From assembly GCA_016098155.1 (NCBI GenBank), contig JAAAJB010000444.1, positions 1 to 30,113 of the forward strand: a DNA stretch of 30,113 nt, read 5' to 3'. Below, in pieces: positions 20,061 to 29,996 of the stretch (position 1 is its first letter; every line of letters starts with the position of its first letter). The position numbers were made by a program, and so were the translations under genes. The notes under the pieces were generated by a model. The model saw only the letters and a program-made list of their open reading frames with translations. It ran no database searches and was not told the DNA's origin. The DNA comes from Actinomortierella ambigua (Eukaryota; Mortierellomycota; Mortierellomycetes; Mortierellales; Mortierellaceae).

Positions 20061-23000
20061 TATGCATAGACCTCTTGTAGCCAAAATAAACCTTGGTAGG
20101 CAATCAACGTCGACACACAGACTCAAGGAGGGAGGCAGAAGATGCTGTGCTCTGATAAACTCTTTTTCTCTCTGGCTCTCTCGCTCAACCTCGCTGGCTG
20201 GGAATGACCCCACGTATAGGTTGAGAGAGACAATGAGCGACCTCTGACAAGGATGAACGGGACAACAAAAAATAGAAAGAGATGCCAATTATAAACTGTA
20301 CCTGGTTCAGCCAGCAGCAGCAGGGACACTAAGAAGGAAAAAGGGTGAAGTCGAGAGAGACGAAAGTGGGGTGCCAGCCAGAGCCGGCATGAAGAGGTAG
20401 AATATCGCATTGTTTGGAGTGCAATAGTGAGAGAGAGAATGAGAGTAAAGGTAACAAGTGGTGAGCGACATGAATAGAAAGGGAGTGACGGAGGATCGGG
20501 GTGTGGGTTGTCCAAAGGTCGGGAGGTGAGGAGGGGGGGGAGAAGAGGAGGCAGGATGTGACACGCTGCCTCGCGATCGGATATAACCATCAGCACCTTT
20601 GGGGCTTTCCCTTTACAAGTAAAAGCAGCCAACCAGCCAACCAACCAACCGACCAGCCAATGCAAAATGCAACGAGCCTTGCCGTGTATGCATCATAACA
20701 GATACTGCAAAGTCCGTCTCAATGTTATTGTTGCCGCTGCTGCTGCTGCTGCTGCTGCTGCAAGGTGTGCGACCAAGTGCGTCAGGTCTCTCACCCCACT
20801 CCGCAGGAGACAGGAAGAGAGCAACATCACGAGAATCCGTCGCCTGCTGGACTGCCAGGAGGAGGCGGCGCGTGTTTCCCTCTTGCTTTTTTCCCTCAGC
20901 CTCTTTTTAATCCTCACTCTTCACTTTCCTCTCATTCGCTAACTTTCTCGATTAGCCAAGACGCTCCTCCACGTACTCGAGCTCAACAATTCCAAGACCC
21001 TTGCTTCCACGAGTCAAGCAAATGTCTAAAAAAATAAAAATAAAAATAAGAAAGAAAAAAAGGGTGTGTCCTCCAACACATGCTCTGTTACTCCCACTCG
21101 CATATCCTCTTTACTCTCTTCACATCCTGCACTGTTACTCGAGGAACTCTAATGCTCTACAGCTCATCGGAGAAGAATCAACAGCAGCAGCAGCAGAAAT
21201 TCCATAGTTTGCATTGGCATGTTATGCAGATCCTTGCTAAACCCCTTCCTACGTTGACGGCTTGTCATCATTGAGCTGGATCGTTGACATTTTTTTGGAT
21301 AATCTTTTTCAGTCATTGTCCAATAACCGTAAAGATGAACTTTAGATGTCATGCTCGTCAGCTCTCTCTCTCTCTCTCTCTCTCTCTCACGCTCTTTTTT
21401 TTCAAAGGAGCAAGGGGGATGGGAGGGAATCAATCCTTTAAAGACAGGAGGAGGTGGACACAGTTGTTTGCACAGGAATTGTCTCAGCAAAAATCATAAA
21501 ACGAGGAGCGTAATAAAAGGCCCAGGAGAAAAAGGAGACGGCAGGGAGCCGCGACAGAAGGAAGCGGAGGAGCCGTGTATCATCCTCTAGGCAGGCCTTG
21601 GAGTGTCCATGTCGGAGAAAAAAGGGGAGGGCGAGGGGCGAGAAGGAGACAGAGATAGGCCAACAAAGTGTATTGCACGGATTCAAGGGGGGGAAAGAGA
21701 GTGTTAGGAGAAGATTAGGGAGCCGATAGCTGAGGATGGGGAGGCCATGCTCTCTCGAACATTCAAACATCATCCAAAAAAGGATATCATTTTTGAGTGC
21801 CCATCCTGCGTGTCCAAAAAAAACAGCGCGTATAAAAAGTAAAACGCAACATTCTGCAGGTAGGCAAAGCATCGGCGGTGCAGGGTTAAAGGGAAAGGTG
21901 ATCCAATGCTCAGACAATGCTGTGGACAATCCGTACTGCAACAGTGCCACACCCTGAACACACACACACACATCTTGAATTGCTTGGTCAAATACACTCC
22001 TAACCCCCCTAAACTCCAACGAACAAACAAAAGGGACACAAGGCACCAATAGGCCCACCCACAGTGGTGGCGGATTGAGCCAGTGGTGTCGACGCTTTGA
22101 CCCCGACAAACGCAGGACCACACTCTTTTTGTGTACAAACAGAAAACTGCCATATTCTTCAATTGACAGACAACAGAAAAGTGTCCGTGCCTCGGCAAAA
22201 AAAAACAGAAGAGACACAAAGGTAAATAAATCAATCGAGCAGCATGAATGGCTCGACTCGAAGCACAAGACTGAGCAAGGACATGCCCGAATGCAGTTGA
22301 TGCAGATAAATGGTTATCCACTCTTCAGGGAACAGACAGAGCCAAGGGAACTGCAATTGTAAGAAAGGGGAGAGAGGAAGGAGCACGAGAGGATAGTGGA
22401 CACAAAAGGGGGACTGAAGACGAATGATACTTACCAAATCTATTGAATGATACACAAGGAGAGGCGGGAGGGGGTGTGTGCTTCAGACGGGGGTGTTTAC
22501 TCACGAGAAAAAAGGGACCACTCTTTGTAACAGGCTTGTGGAGGGGGGAGGCTGATATACGAGAAGAAAAAAAAAGCTGAATAGGAGAAAGAGTATGCGA
22601 GAGATCGGAAGGGAGTGAGAGAGAGAGACTGTCTGTGGGTGTTGGAGAGAGAGAGAGAGAAAAGGTATAAGAAGGTCATGGAAATCAGTTCAGTGACAGA
22701 AGGGCCAAGGAGCTTAAGAGGTGGATGGTTTTATGCTACAAAACTCGAGTCAATGCTCAGTGGAGAACGATGAGCGATCGATGGTGAATGTGATCAGAGG
22801 AAGACTAGTTGCCTGTCGCGTCTCCGCCTTTGTTGTTGTGTGCAGTGTTGGTTTTATGGTTGGACCTTCTCATGACTGGTGGTGCCAGGTAGTAAAAGGA
22901 TCAGCTGAGTATGGAGATCAAGGGGTATCGCAACCACCAAAGAGGCGTCAAGGCGGGCGAGGGTGATCGATGAACAGAAAGGGGAAGAGCGTCATGAACA

Positions 23001-24300
23001 GTGGTGGACATGAGATATTCGGTGGGAAGGAAGGGGAGACTGGGTGGGAGGTACTCTAGGGGAACAAGAGTGTGTCGTTGTGGGCTGACCACGTGTGTCA
23101 TGGTGGAGACAGTGTCCGCAGAGTAAAAGCTGAATGCTTGCTGAGTGTGGCAAGCAAAAGAGCCACATGAATAAGCAGGGCTCCTATGGCGGCATGTTGT
23201 CGATCGCGCAATGAGCTCTTCCCTGGGTATCTCTGTCACGTTTAGAAGACGATCACTGTACCTGCAGGATCGATGGGATGTTGGGCTCACCCGCGTAGCT
23301 TGTACGGATGAGATCAAAGGCGATAGGTGAAGAGAGGGATAGGACGTATGTACGGATAGAGTAGTTGGCCAGAGACGCTCCGCGTGGAGGCTGTCAAGCG
23401 ATCGAGATGTAGAGTCAAGGAGAGAGAGGAAGGGCAACAAGCAAAATCAGAGAGAGTGTGCCGACGACTTGGACAAAGGCTTGACAAGAATAGACAGGGG
23501 ACTGACAATTGGGGCAATGGGTGAGGTGGGACAGAGTGGTGTGAGGTGTGTAAGTCGTGTTCGTAAAGGATGGAGTTGGATCTGTATGAAGGCCGTCGAG
23601 CAGAAGCAGCAAAAGTTGTTTTCGTTCTCAATGGAAGGAAAAATGGAGATGAAAAAGAGACGGCGTGGCTGGACAATAACATTTTGGGACCATGTATTAT
23701 ATACATGCTCCCAAGGAGACTTGGGGGTGGGATGGATGGATTCAGGGTTCCCCTTCCTAGTGGCCGGCTCACGGGCCCTTCACAAGAAGAGAGAGAGATT
23801 GGTACCCCTTTCCTTGCTGCCCTTCCATGCCATTGCCGTCTTCTCTTCCCCCCCCCCCTTTTTTTTCTTCCTTCCCTCCCTCTTCCTAGTCTCCCTCTTC
23901 GTCCATCTCCTCACTCCACCCTATCCATCCCTGGCTGCCTCTTCCTCTCCCTCCTTTTTCTCTTTCTCTCTTCCAACCCTCACCCTCCGTTCACTTGTCG
24001 CTCTTGGCTTTTGTTGCGAGCGGCATCGAAGTAGCCACTCAGACAGCCTCCTGTAGAAAGGGCTTGAGGACATCGCCTCTCTCCCCCCCCCCCGCGACTG
24101 GAATTTGCCCTGCAATGCCCACAAAGATCAAAGTCTTTTGGTCGATGATGTGAGCTCGCTCTGACCTACTGACCTTTGAGAGAGAGGGAGGAGGAGGGGG
24201 TAGTACTCTAGATACACTTCTGCTGGTAGGCAGCCAACACGTTTTGCTGTACATCCTGCAACTTACTTCAACATCAATAAAAAACCCGAGGGAAACGCAT
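20061..24300. other. Gene desert, part 2
   Basis: No recognisable gene. Features seen are the CCAA-type array (20627-20660), a GCT repeat (20735-20761), a CT repeat (21361-21388), a CA run (21958-21971), GA runs (22617-22660), and homopolymer C runs at 23850 and 24085. Non-repetitive stretches such as 22740-23400 have open frames on both strands but none shows a domain I recognise. Confidence 0.5.
20735..20761. repeat. (GCT)9 microsatellite
   Basis: About nine GCT units with no credible coding frame around them. Confidence 0.9.
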
Positions 24301-25983
24301 TGCGTGCATTCGCATCAAGACCCCTAATCTTCCCCCCCTTTTTCTTCTTTCGTTTGCTCACATCTTATGCCTTTGTAAGCGGATGGTATTGGAGTGGTGG
24401 CCATCGGGCCGAGGGGGTGGGAGGAGTAGACAAAGATGCAATGTTTGTGGTTCTCCAGTGTTGTATCTTCGTCCGTGGAGACTTGCAGTCGTCATGCTCT
24501 GTGTACAATTTCACTCCCCCTTCTGAGCGAAGAGGAGGCTCATGTGAGCATGTTGGGCGTGTGCAGTTAGCCACTCGCGCCATTTCGAGCACTCTTCGTG
24601 ACACTCGCATATACACACAACTCACTCATACTAGTCAACTTCAAGCCCGACAACACTTTGGCAGACAGTCGATCTGCGCACGCACCCCATAGCCTAAGCA
24701 ATGGTCCAACCGTTTTCTCCATGGGAATGGCCGATTCTTTTCTCTCTCAATGAAAAGGAAAGCTGGGACACCGCCCGCCCCCCTATTTTCCTCACATTCT
24801 TCTTCTTTCGTTTGTTCCGCGCTGTCTCCTAGAAGAAACCCACACGACGATCGCCTTCTTGCCCTCTTCCCCTTCCCTACCTCCCTCCTTCTCCTCTCTC
24901 TTTCTCTCTTTACTATGCCCCTCTCACCCTTTCTTCTCACACCAAAGCCGTGTCCCCTCGCTCCTTCCTCTCCTGCACTGTCCAAAGTATTTTTTTGCAG
25001 ATGAGGGAGGAGCGGGAACGACGAAATTCTTGTCACAAGATGCACGCCCTCCTCACTCCTCACTCTATATACACAACCATAGCGAAAAGAAACAGCTTCA
25101 GAAAGACAATCTATCCTACATACATTACCATCGTCCTATCTATGAGGTCTATGCCACTTGAGTGCAAGGCGGAAGGCGAGAGAATGAAGGAAGATGGAAC
25201 TATGGAAGCATTTTTTGGGCGGTGAGGGGGGGAAGACAAGGGGAATAAGAGTTCTCTCTCTCTCTTTCATTCTTGTCCTTTGAAACCATCATCTTCGTCT
25301 CTTCTATTCTCTCTCTCCCTCTCTTCTAACTTCTTCCTTCTTTGCGGCTAGTAACATTGATCTTGTTTGCACAGCATTTGTTCTCTGCCTATTAGCTCCA
25401 GGGCGTACTGTCTAAAAGGCGTTCATCGGAAGTTCTTTTTGTCACCGACCGCTGTTCCTTTCAGCTTCCAAAGCGCCATACTGCTCCACCTCTCTCCAAA
25501 AGAACCAAACACAATAGTACTGGAGGAGAAGGGGCAGCACTTTCTCCTTCGTTCTGGCCTCCATTACTGCCTTTTCCGCCTTCTCGTTCGTTATTCCTGG
25601 CACTTTCTACCTCCTTGTCTTTTCCTCTGGATTTCAATAGTTCCACGGACACGCAAAGCAAAGCAAAGCAAACAAACAAACGAACAAACAGCTCGATGGA
25701 CAGCTGCAGTCTGCCATCATGTACGATGATGTTTACAGGCCACCAATGGTAACCGTGTTGGAGAGGGTTCGAGCCGTCGATGAATGCGTATTCGTTAGCC
25801 GTTGGAGAGGAGCAGGGGTTTCGATTTCTATTCTCGGCTCGATTTTGATTCCTTTGGGCCCCTTTCCGGATAATGGATTCTTAACCAAGCCCGCTCAGCC
25901 ATTGCTCCTTTGCCATCTGAGTGCAAATGCATGGACCCCGATCTCAAAAGGCAAAGGGAGGAGGCTGTGATTTGTTTTCCACT

Positions 25984-26025
<42 letters not shown>

Positions 26026-26605
26026 TCCCTCTCTCTGGAGCGGAGGGAGGACATCATCCTCACTAAAGGCTTTGTAGGCCCGCAACTTTGCATGCTGGGT
26101 ACTCCTTTTTGTTTCATGCTTCTCAGCACCATTGGTAAACATTAGAGTTCATGGGGTCAGCTATCTTGCCTCTTCTCCGTTTGGTTCCTTCTTCTATTGG
26201 ATAAAAGAGCTCGACAGCGCAAGGGCTTTACGAGTTTAGGGTTCACGTTCCTGCACTCGGCCGTGCCTGTCCTGCTCCTGAGCCTGCCGATCGATATTAG
26301 TTGCTGGTCATTCAACCGCCGCCATGGGCAAAGCAAAAAGGGAAAGAGAACACCATTTACCATCTTACTCACAATCATATCCGTGCACACCAGATTACTG
26401 AAGTCCCCTTCGCTCCCCTTCCTAGCCTCCTTTCCAAAGCCATCAGCGAATGAGGAAGACGGTTCGCTCCTCGTGTCCCGTATGGTGCACGTACGCTGTT
26501 GTAACATTCTACAAGTTGCTTCTCACTTGTGCTGTTACTTTTAGGGAGGGGGAGTTCCATCTGAGGGTGGCTCAGCGAGGTATCCAAAGTAGCGTATCAG
26601 ATCGT
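24301..26605. other. Gene desert, part 3
   Basis: No recognisable gene. There are CT-rich tracts at 24860-24915 and 25250-25325, a long CT repeat at 25987-26020, and more complex DNA at 25700-25960 and 26150-26600. The complex parts have short open frames in several phases without family resemblance and may be decayed coding DNA like that further right. Confidence 0.45.
25987..26020. repeat. (CT)17 microsatellite
   Basis: Seventeen CT units followed by an imperfect CCCTCT extension to 26036. Confidence 0.95.
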
Positions 26606-26619
26606 AGATCGCCTCGCCC

Positions 26620-27060
26620 ATGCCCTCAAACCTTGATCGTAGAGAGCGCAAGAGCTATGAATCCACCATTGAAACAAAAATACAAAGTCAACAGTCGCTT
26701 CACGGATACAGACACAAATTGATGGCGTTGGACGAAATAGTGGAAGACGACAAGTGTTCCCCCGATCGCCAGATCAGCGTCGACTCAGTCTACAGGGCCT
26801 CACGGCCAATGACGGTTTGGACAGGGCTCTTTGAGACGTCAACCGGATCAGAACCCCCGATGAAAAAGAAAATCCCTGCTCTTATGACAATCACCTTCCT
26901 AACATCCGATGATCTATTCTTCTTTGCAGCCCACCCATCAATCCTCAACGATTCACCTTTGCGGCACTTTCTTGGATTGCTCCACACCTCCATCTCCCCG
27001 CACACACACACACACACACTCTCTCTCTCCCTCTCTCTCTCATATGCTCTTGCTTGTTGA
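26620..27060 (+). CDS. Possible exon of unknown protein (low confidence)
   Basis: I do not recognise this product. The first 70 or so codons give a balanced, charged, non-repetitive peptide (beginning MPSNLDRRERKSYESTIETK) that looks more protein-like than any other frame between 15.2 and 27.6 kb. The frame then runs into less convincing sequence and a CA/CT repeat (27000-27036). Around 26890-26929 there is a convincing intron end: CTAACA branch-like motif, pyrimidines, then TTTGCAG. This suggests that only the part up to somewhere before 26890 is exon. An in-frame stop lies at 26605, so the ATG at 26620 or an acceptor at 26607 would begin it. It may be a relic. No neighbour helps to identify it. 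Confidence 0.22.
   Translation: MPSNLDRRERKSYESTIETKIQSQQSLHGYRHKLMALDEIVEDDKCSPDRQISVDSVYRASRPMTVWTGLFETSTGSEPPMKKKIPALMTITFLTSDDLFFFAAHPSILNDSPLRHFLGLLHTSISPHTHTHTLSLSLSLSYALAC
27000..27036. repeat. (CA)n(CT)n compound microsatellite
   Basis: Ten CA units followed by imperfect CT units. Confidence 0.92.
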
Positions 27061-27845
27061 AGACATCTACCACCAAGACTTTTAGTTGTGGGTAGCATTT
27101 AAAAAAAAACGCCGTGCAAAAGACTTTCGGTGCTGTTTGAGTGTTTGTTACCGAGACAGGTCGAAAGGCCCTCAATGTAGTAGTGACCCGCTGTTTTACG
27201 TACAAAGCGCATTTCTTACGTACAATTACTTTTGACTGGCGCACTTTCCCAAGGCACCTTCGTTTGTGTTTGGTTCGAGTCAGAACCGGCGCAGCTTTTT
27301 TTTTTGTTTGCATGGGTCGCCACTTATCACGTGCCAACTACCACAGTGGGCTCGACGGTATACCGGGACCGCCAAGTTCTGGAGTCGACGGCAACATAGC
27401 TGTCAGTAACAAGCACTACGAGCGATGACTTCGACACGAACAAGCAATTTACCATGGCGCTCATCGGTCGGAAGTGGAGTGAGAAAAGCTTCCGAAGGGT
27501 AAGATAGAATAGCATACGTAAACACCAGGTATCACCTTTTGGGACGGGGTGAGTTTATCGGCGATCGATTGCAGTCGACATGATGGGGGAAACGAAGATT
27601 CTGACCACGATTGATTCCTTGCAACACTTGTGTGTCGTTCTCTTACCGGTCTTGCCTGCTTGTAGACCACTATGGGTACATGCCCAGCTGGGTGAGCAAC
27701 TCTATCATCGACCCGATGCTCTTTTACCGTCCAATGGTACATGGACTGTGTCCTACGTTAGGCCGAGTGTGTGTATTATATCTTGGATTTGCGTTCAATC
27801 GACCTCAATGTCCTGACCATTCATAGGCTCAATGCGCTACATTAG
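27061..27845. other. Complex non-repetitive DNA upstream of the separase relic
   Basis: Unlike the desert, this stretch is not dominated by simple repeats. Around 27664-27800 one frame gives MPSWVSNSIIDPML and further on VHGL...VCVLYLGF. The latter vaguely recalls the separase stretch before its catalytic His (xxLYIYFGHGGGE), but the His is not there. I treat this as a possible further-decayed part of the same gene. T9-10 at 27296-27306 and no other element. Confidence 0.3.
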
Positions 27846-28223
27846 ATAGGCGTGCTTCTTGCCTCGGATCCTGTCTCGCTGTTGTTGGGTTGCTCGTCGC
27901 GAGGTTTGACATCCAAGGACGAGTTTGCTCCGTACGGCGACGTGCCCAACCACATCTTGGCCGGTTGCGCGACGGTGATGGCCAACCTGTGGGATATGAT
28001 AGACATGGACATTGGTTGATTCAGCAAGGCCATGTTTACGGCATAGGGTCTGGACACCAACCCCACAAGTACTGCAGCAGCAACAATATCTGCCGAGCCG
28101 CAACAGTAACAGCGGTTGTCGATTGTGGAGGAGGTCAAAGTGGCGAGGGGCAAGTGTAGGATGCCGTATCTTGTCGGTGCAGCCCCTGTTGTCTGCGGCA
28201 TTCCTTGCTTCTTGAAGCAATGA
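27846..28223 (+). pseudogene. Separase (peptidase C50, Esp1/Cut1) C-terminal relic
   Basis: Separase is the cysteine protease that cleaves cohesin at anaphase. One frame across 126 codons follows the end of the separase protease domain. PVSLLLGCSSRGL holds the catalytic Cys (codon 27891-27893) in the family's GCSSG context. DEFAPYGDVPNHILAGC and ATVMANLWDMIDMDI match the family's (Y/F)G...LAGCP..xxNLWDVTDKDID. FSKAM follows, and GAAPVVCGIPCFLKQ at the very end corresponds to the usual GAAPVVYGIPxYL. Three in-frame stops interrupt it, at 28017 (where Arg is expected in DIDRFS), 28044 (Trp expected before GLD) and 28107 (inside a Gln run). The natural stop is 28221-28223. The catalytic His region is not found in frame upstream, where a stop lies at 27843. 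A functional separase copy must exist elsewhere, since the enzyme is essential. Identification rests on family motifs recalled by eye. Confidence 0.78.
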
Positions 28224-28727
28224 TCGATTCTTGACATAGCTATAGCTAGGCTTTTGCAGTGCAAAGTAAACCAAAGATGTAAAAACGCGAGATTTGTGTT
28301 CACCCTCAGATGCTATCAACTCACAAGATTTATTTCCACCACCAGATGCTGTCAACTAGTACCTAGTACACTGGGGAAGAGGACGAAAGAGAGGCAGGTA
28401 GGAAAGACTGATGGCTGTTTGGTTCGTCATCGTAAGACCCTCTCATCCCTTCACTCCCTCATCTCCTCATTCTCACCCCCTCATACTCACCTCGCAGCGT
28501 GGGCATCGAGTTTGAAGAGCACAATCTCTTGACACGACGAGTGCCTCCATGAGCAACAACCAAAACTCGACATAACACAATAGCAGAAATTCATGTTCCC
28601 AAAATCATGTCACCTCTTCATTTCTCTTTCTTTCACCATTCACCTCGCTTCCTTCCTCTCCATGGCCAATTGGCCAAGTCATCCGTGCCCCTCCCCCCCC
28701 CCAAATACTGGCCTCTCGCAAGCTTCA
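28224..28727. other. Spacer between the separase relic and the 1200-bp-period repeat
   Basis: Apart from the 32-bp direct repeat there is a palindromic TAGCTATAGCTA near 28239, CT-rich DNA (28440-28500, 28615-28665) and a C10 run (28692-28702). No coding sequence recognised. Confidence 0.5.
28290..28357. repeat. Two-copy direct repeat, 32-bp units, 36-bp period
   Basis: Bases 28290-28321 and 28326-28357 share 26 of 32 positions, including CAGATGCT and TCAACT. They sit just downstream of the separase relic stop. Confidence 0.8.
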
Positions 28728-28796
28728 CTCAGATAAGGGTCACTCCAAACAAACGCGTTGGTGGTCTGGGTGCTAGGTGGGGAGTGTATATAGCCT
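28728..28796 (+). repeat. Direct repeat, copy A (69 bp)
   Basis: Aligns without gaps to 29928-29996, 57 of 69 positions identical. The copies start exactly 1200 bases apart. In one frame it reads TPNKRVGGLGARWGVYIA against TRNKRVGVLVATWGVYMT in copy B. Copy A lacks the GGTAAG of copy B (GATAAG here). The region just after it, in frame 1 from 28801, reads as an open and plausible peptide (NEHEAIQQWLSEERVYSTIA) up to a TAG at 28993, directly before the receiver relic. Confidence 0.85.
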
Positions 28797-28998
28797 ATGA
28801 AATGAACATGAGGCGATCCAACAGTGGCTATCTGAAGAGCGCGTATACTCTACTATTGCCATGTTTGACCACGAGGAAAATCGTGTGATGTTGTGGCAGT
28901 GGGGTTTGATGGTTTACATGTTCATGTTGAAGGAAATCCTCTTTTCATGTTTTCACGTATATTTTCACGGAACTTTATTTATGTCGTCAAAGTAGCAG

Positions 28999-29367
28999 AT
29001 GCCAATCATGGACGGCCTGGCGGCGACCAAGAAGCAGCGTGGGTTGGAGCATACTTTGACACAAGAGATGGCTGCAGGAGAGCCGCCGAGTTATGTGCGC
29101 ATGCCGATTGTTGGGCTGAGTGCCGATGTACAGTTGACAAAGGAGGTGGGTTGCCTAACGACAGCGCAAGATCAAAAATAAAAATAAAAAAAAATAAAGA
29201 GGGAGAGAGAGAAAGATGTTTTCGTAGAGTTCAATCTCACTAATGCCGGTTCTTTTTCTTCTCTTTAATCCAATAGGCATGCATAAGGGCAGAAATGGAC
29301 GAAACATTTGACCAAGCCTATACTGACCAAGGGTCTGGCGAGGCTCATTCAGAAGTACTGTTGTTAA
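28999..29367 (+). pseudogene. Hybrid histidine kinase C-terminal receiver-domain relic, two exons
   Basis: Receiver (REC) domains accept phosphate from a histidine kinase. Exon 28999-29145 encodes MPIMDGLAATKKQRGLEHT and later PSYVRMPIVGLSADVQLTKE, which fit the alpha3-beta4 part of REC in fungal hybrid kinases. After the intron comes ACIRAEMDE, then in a +1 frame TKGLARLIQKY, the usual end of such proteins with the K-P loop residues nearby (AAGCCT at 29313). One extra base between 29301 and 29311 breaks the frame; the shifted frame ends in TAA at 29365-29367. The beta1 acidic residues, the phospho-Asp (normally just before the QMPIMDG stretch) and everything upstream are missing, and an in-frame TAG precedes the CAG-ATG at 28996. 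It cannot be a working receiver as it stands. Downstream is 3'-UTR-like DNA. Confidence 0.8.
29146..29276 (+). other. Intron inside the receiver relic (131 bp)
   Basis: Donor GAG|GTGGGT, branch-like CACTAAT near 29248, pyrimidine tract and acceptor CAATAG at 29276. Removing it joins LTKE to ACIRA, as expected for the family. Confidence 0.85.
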
Positions 29368-29927
29368 GAAGTGGGGTTTATTGGAGTGGAAGAAGGGGTT
29401 TCATTTGTACCATAGTATACTTGTATTTTTCGCCGACTCCAAGCATGTTCAACTAGGGAAAGAGAAAGGTCGTGATGTAAGGTCTTGTTTGTAAAGGACC
29501 TTTGTCTCAACTGCGGTAACTTGAGACTTTAAGGATGGTATTCTGAGCAAGAGGGGGCATCGAGAGTTTGTAGCATTGGCCATGTCGTAAACTGTGTACT
29601 CTTGTTGTTGAGTATTGTCGTTTTCGGCCAATATTGACTGTGAAGATGGCCAATAAAGCGAAAAGAGGATAGGGCAGTGAAAGGAAAGAGGTGAGGGACA
29701 AGGTGCTTCCAGCAATCGTGTTAAAGTGAGAAGAGGAGCACTGTGTAGCCAGCAGTATCACACAGGGTGTGCTATTGTACTGCTTTTGTCGCACTGGGTT
29801 TTCTTAAAAAGTCATTTCTACTCTTTTTCTCTCATTCACCTTTCGCCCCTCCATCCATTGAGCCATTGAGCGTGTTGTATTCTTCATTCCACACACTCCT
29901 CTGCTCTCACTCATTTCTCGAGGTTAA
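29368..29927. other. Region between receiver relic and repeat copy B
   Basis: Starts as 3' flank of the kinase relic. Later it holds CT-rich DNA (29819-29860) of the same kind that precedes copy A, including CATTCACCT in both. No gene recognised. Confidence 0.5.
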
Positions 29928-29996
29928 CTCAGGTAAGGTTCACTCGGAACAAACGCGTCGGTGTTCTCGTTGCTACGTGGGGAGTGTACATGACCT
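29928..29996 (+). repeat. Direct repeat, copy B (69 bp)
   Basis: Partner of 28728-28796. It contains CTCAG|GTAAGG, which would be an excellent splice donor if the preceding bases were exon. Confidence 0.85.

Noticed and set aside
15635..20665. Many long open frames rich in Ser/Leu/Phe or Arg/Glu/Lys
   Set aside because: All arise from pyrimidine or purine tracts that lack stops; no domain, start context or splicing supports them.
27270..27292. TTCGAGT stretch resembling a tRNA T-loop
   Set aside because: No T-stem pairing, no acceptor stem and no A/B box at the right distance. Similar hits near 19412 and 25768 fail in the same way.
27579..27659. Apparent His-Gly-rich motif with a Cys 26 codons later, the separase His-Cys spacing
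   Set aside because: The surrounding residues do not match separase and the true GCSS motif lies downstream, so the spacing is probably chance.
27842..28303. Minus-strand ORF of 153 codons over the separase relic
   Set aside because: The plus strand carries clear family motifs in this segment; the minus frame is its antisense shadow.
29449..29794. Minus-strand open frames downstream of the receiver relic
   Set aside because: Two overlapping frames with no family resemblance and no splice or start support.
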